From Phymatolithon calcareum (Eukaryota > Rhodophyta > Florideophyceae > Hapalidiales), in contig OZ345353.1 in NCBI GenBank assembly GCA_977006965.1, forward strand, positions 3,162,001 to 3,226,000: DNA of 64,000 nucleotides, in the 5' to 3' direction. Position 1 is the first letter of the stretch. Every line of letters begins with the position of its first letter. A program made the translations under genes and the position numbers. Below are positions 63,634 through 64,000 of the stretch, in pieces. The notes beneath the pieces were generated by a model, which was given only the letters and a program-made list of their open reading frames with translations, was not told where the DNA came from and did no database searches.

Positions 63634-64000
63634 CTGACACAGAGTACAGTGTCGTTATCAGGTCAGTCGCACTACAGATAGTACACGTAGTACACGTTAG
63701 CACTACATTCGATCTCCAGCAGACAGTACTTAGCTCAAGCTCCATCTGAGCTTCAGACTCCTAGAGAGGCAAGTCACGTTTACCAGTTCATTACATGTTC
63801 GTAGAGCATTTCGCTCATCGCTCATCAGGTCTCCTCTTGTCACCACGCAAGAGCTCGCCGTCTCGGTCTACATCTAGCCTCGCGCTAGAGTTCGCCGACC
63901 ACACAGGTGTTCGTCCCGACCACATCCAGTCTTGCACTGGAGTTTTACGGACCTCGACACCTTTGTGTTTTTTGTCCATCATTGTCACACACACAGCTCG
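63613..64000 (+). repeat. 3' LTR, cut by the window edge
   Basis: Apparently identical to 57767-58154 over 388 bases. Confidence 0.95.

Larger units (their letters stand above)
57767..64000 (+). mobile_element. Copia retrotransposon, right end outside the window
   Basis: The first 388 bases of the 5' LTR (from 57767, TGTGTGGAGTTACAGACTTG) recur from 63613 to the window end, apparently without change. The LTR is therefore at least 388 bp and the two copies are very young. Between them lie gag (58353), a knuckle-bearing frame (59741-60121) and pol (60122-63633). A purine-rich GAAAAAGTGGGG precedes the 3' LTR. The 5' LTR may end near 58178 (GTTCTACA), but its end cannot be fixed here. Confidence 0.95.

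Overview
The window is nuclear DNA of a eukaryote. It has spliceosomal-type introns (GTAAGT/GTACGT donors, CTAAC branch sites), LTR retrotransposons of the Copia type, eukaryotic-style cut-and-paste transposons and a eukaryotic type IA topoisomerase III. The mixture (compact 45-70 nt introns, Copia-rich, an MMAA/ArgK-type GTPase, a Crypton-like tyrosine recombinase) suggests an alga or other protist. A red alga is my best guess, but nothing here proves the lineage.

From 1 to about 56.5 kb the window is a decayed tandem array. The unit, transcribed right to left, is DNA topoisomerase III (TOP3, with C-terminal zinc fingers and an RG-rich tail) followed downstream by a gene that joins a Nudix-like N-terminal half to an aminoglycoside-phosphotransferase (APH/choline-kinase-like) domain. 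Six TOP3 copies (1-1177; 6275-9210; 15101-16440; 26041-28930; 34025-38355; 52745-56540) and five kinase copies (3757-5256; 12852-14351; 23440-25023; 31507-33006; 44337-45540) are visible, plus short inverted kinase fragments. No TOP3 copy is intact. Two kinase copies (12852-14351 and 23440-25023) are open with all core catalytic residues. Positions 1-10546 recur almost unchanged at 27751-39690, a large segmental duplication. Each copy has since received a private insertion: a 358-bp TIR element in the left copy and a 1.76-kb LTR element in the right copy.

The array is riddled with mobile DNA. There is a young Copia with identical 136-bp LTRs at 17743-22802. A broken minus-strand Copia at 46862-51609 appears primed by an internal initiator-tRNA-Met fragment. 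A third Copia starts at 57767 and runs off the right edge. Others are a solo LTR (52001-52349), a short LTR element carrying a 40-bp minisatellite (34829-36584), a Crypton-like tyrosine recombinase (39586-41512), a PIF/Harbinger derivative with a 3-bp target duplication (42044-43046), a CTAG-flanked transposon with a piggyBac-like fragment (52990-54747) and a hAT-like derivative with a double hairpin (11421-12182).

Other gene remains are a J-domain protein with HPD changed to HTD (two copies), an MMAA/ArgK-type G-protein chaperone fragment, an unrecognised conserved gene with one stop (two copies) and a small C2H2-like protein gene with paralogues near 23.0 kb and 57.2 kb. The probably functional coding capacity is limited to the two intact Nudix/APH genes, the 17937-22616 Copia polyprotein, perhaps the small C2H2-like genes and perhaps the right-hand Copia if its two frame changes are programmed.
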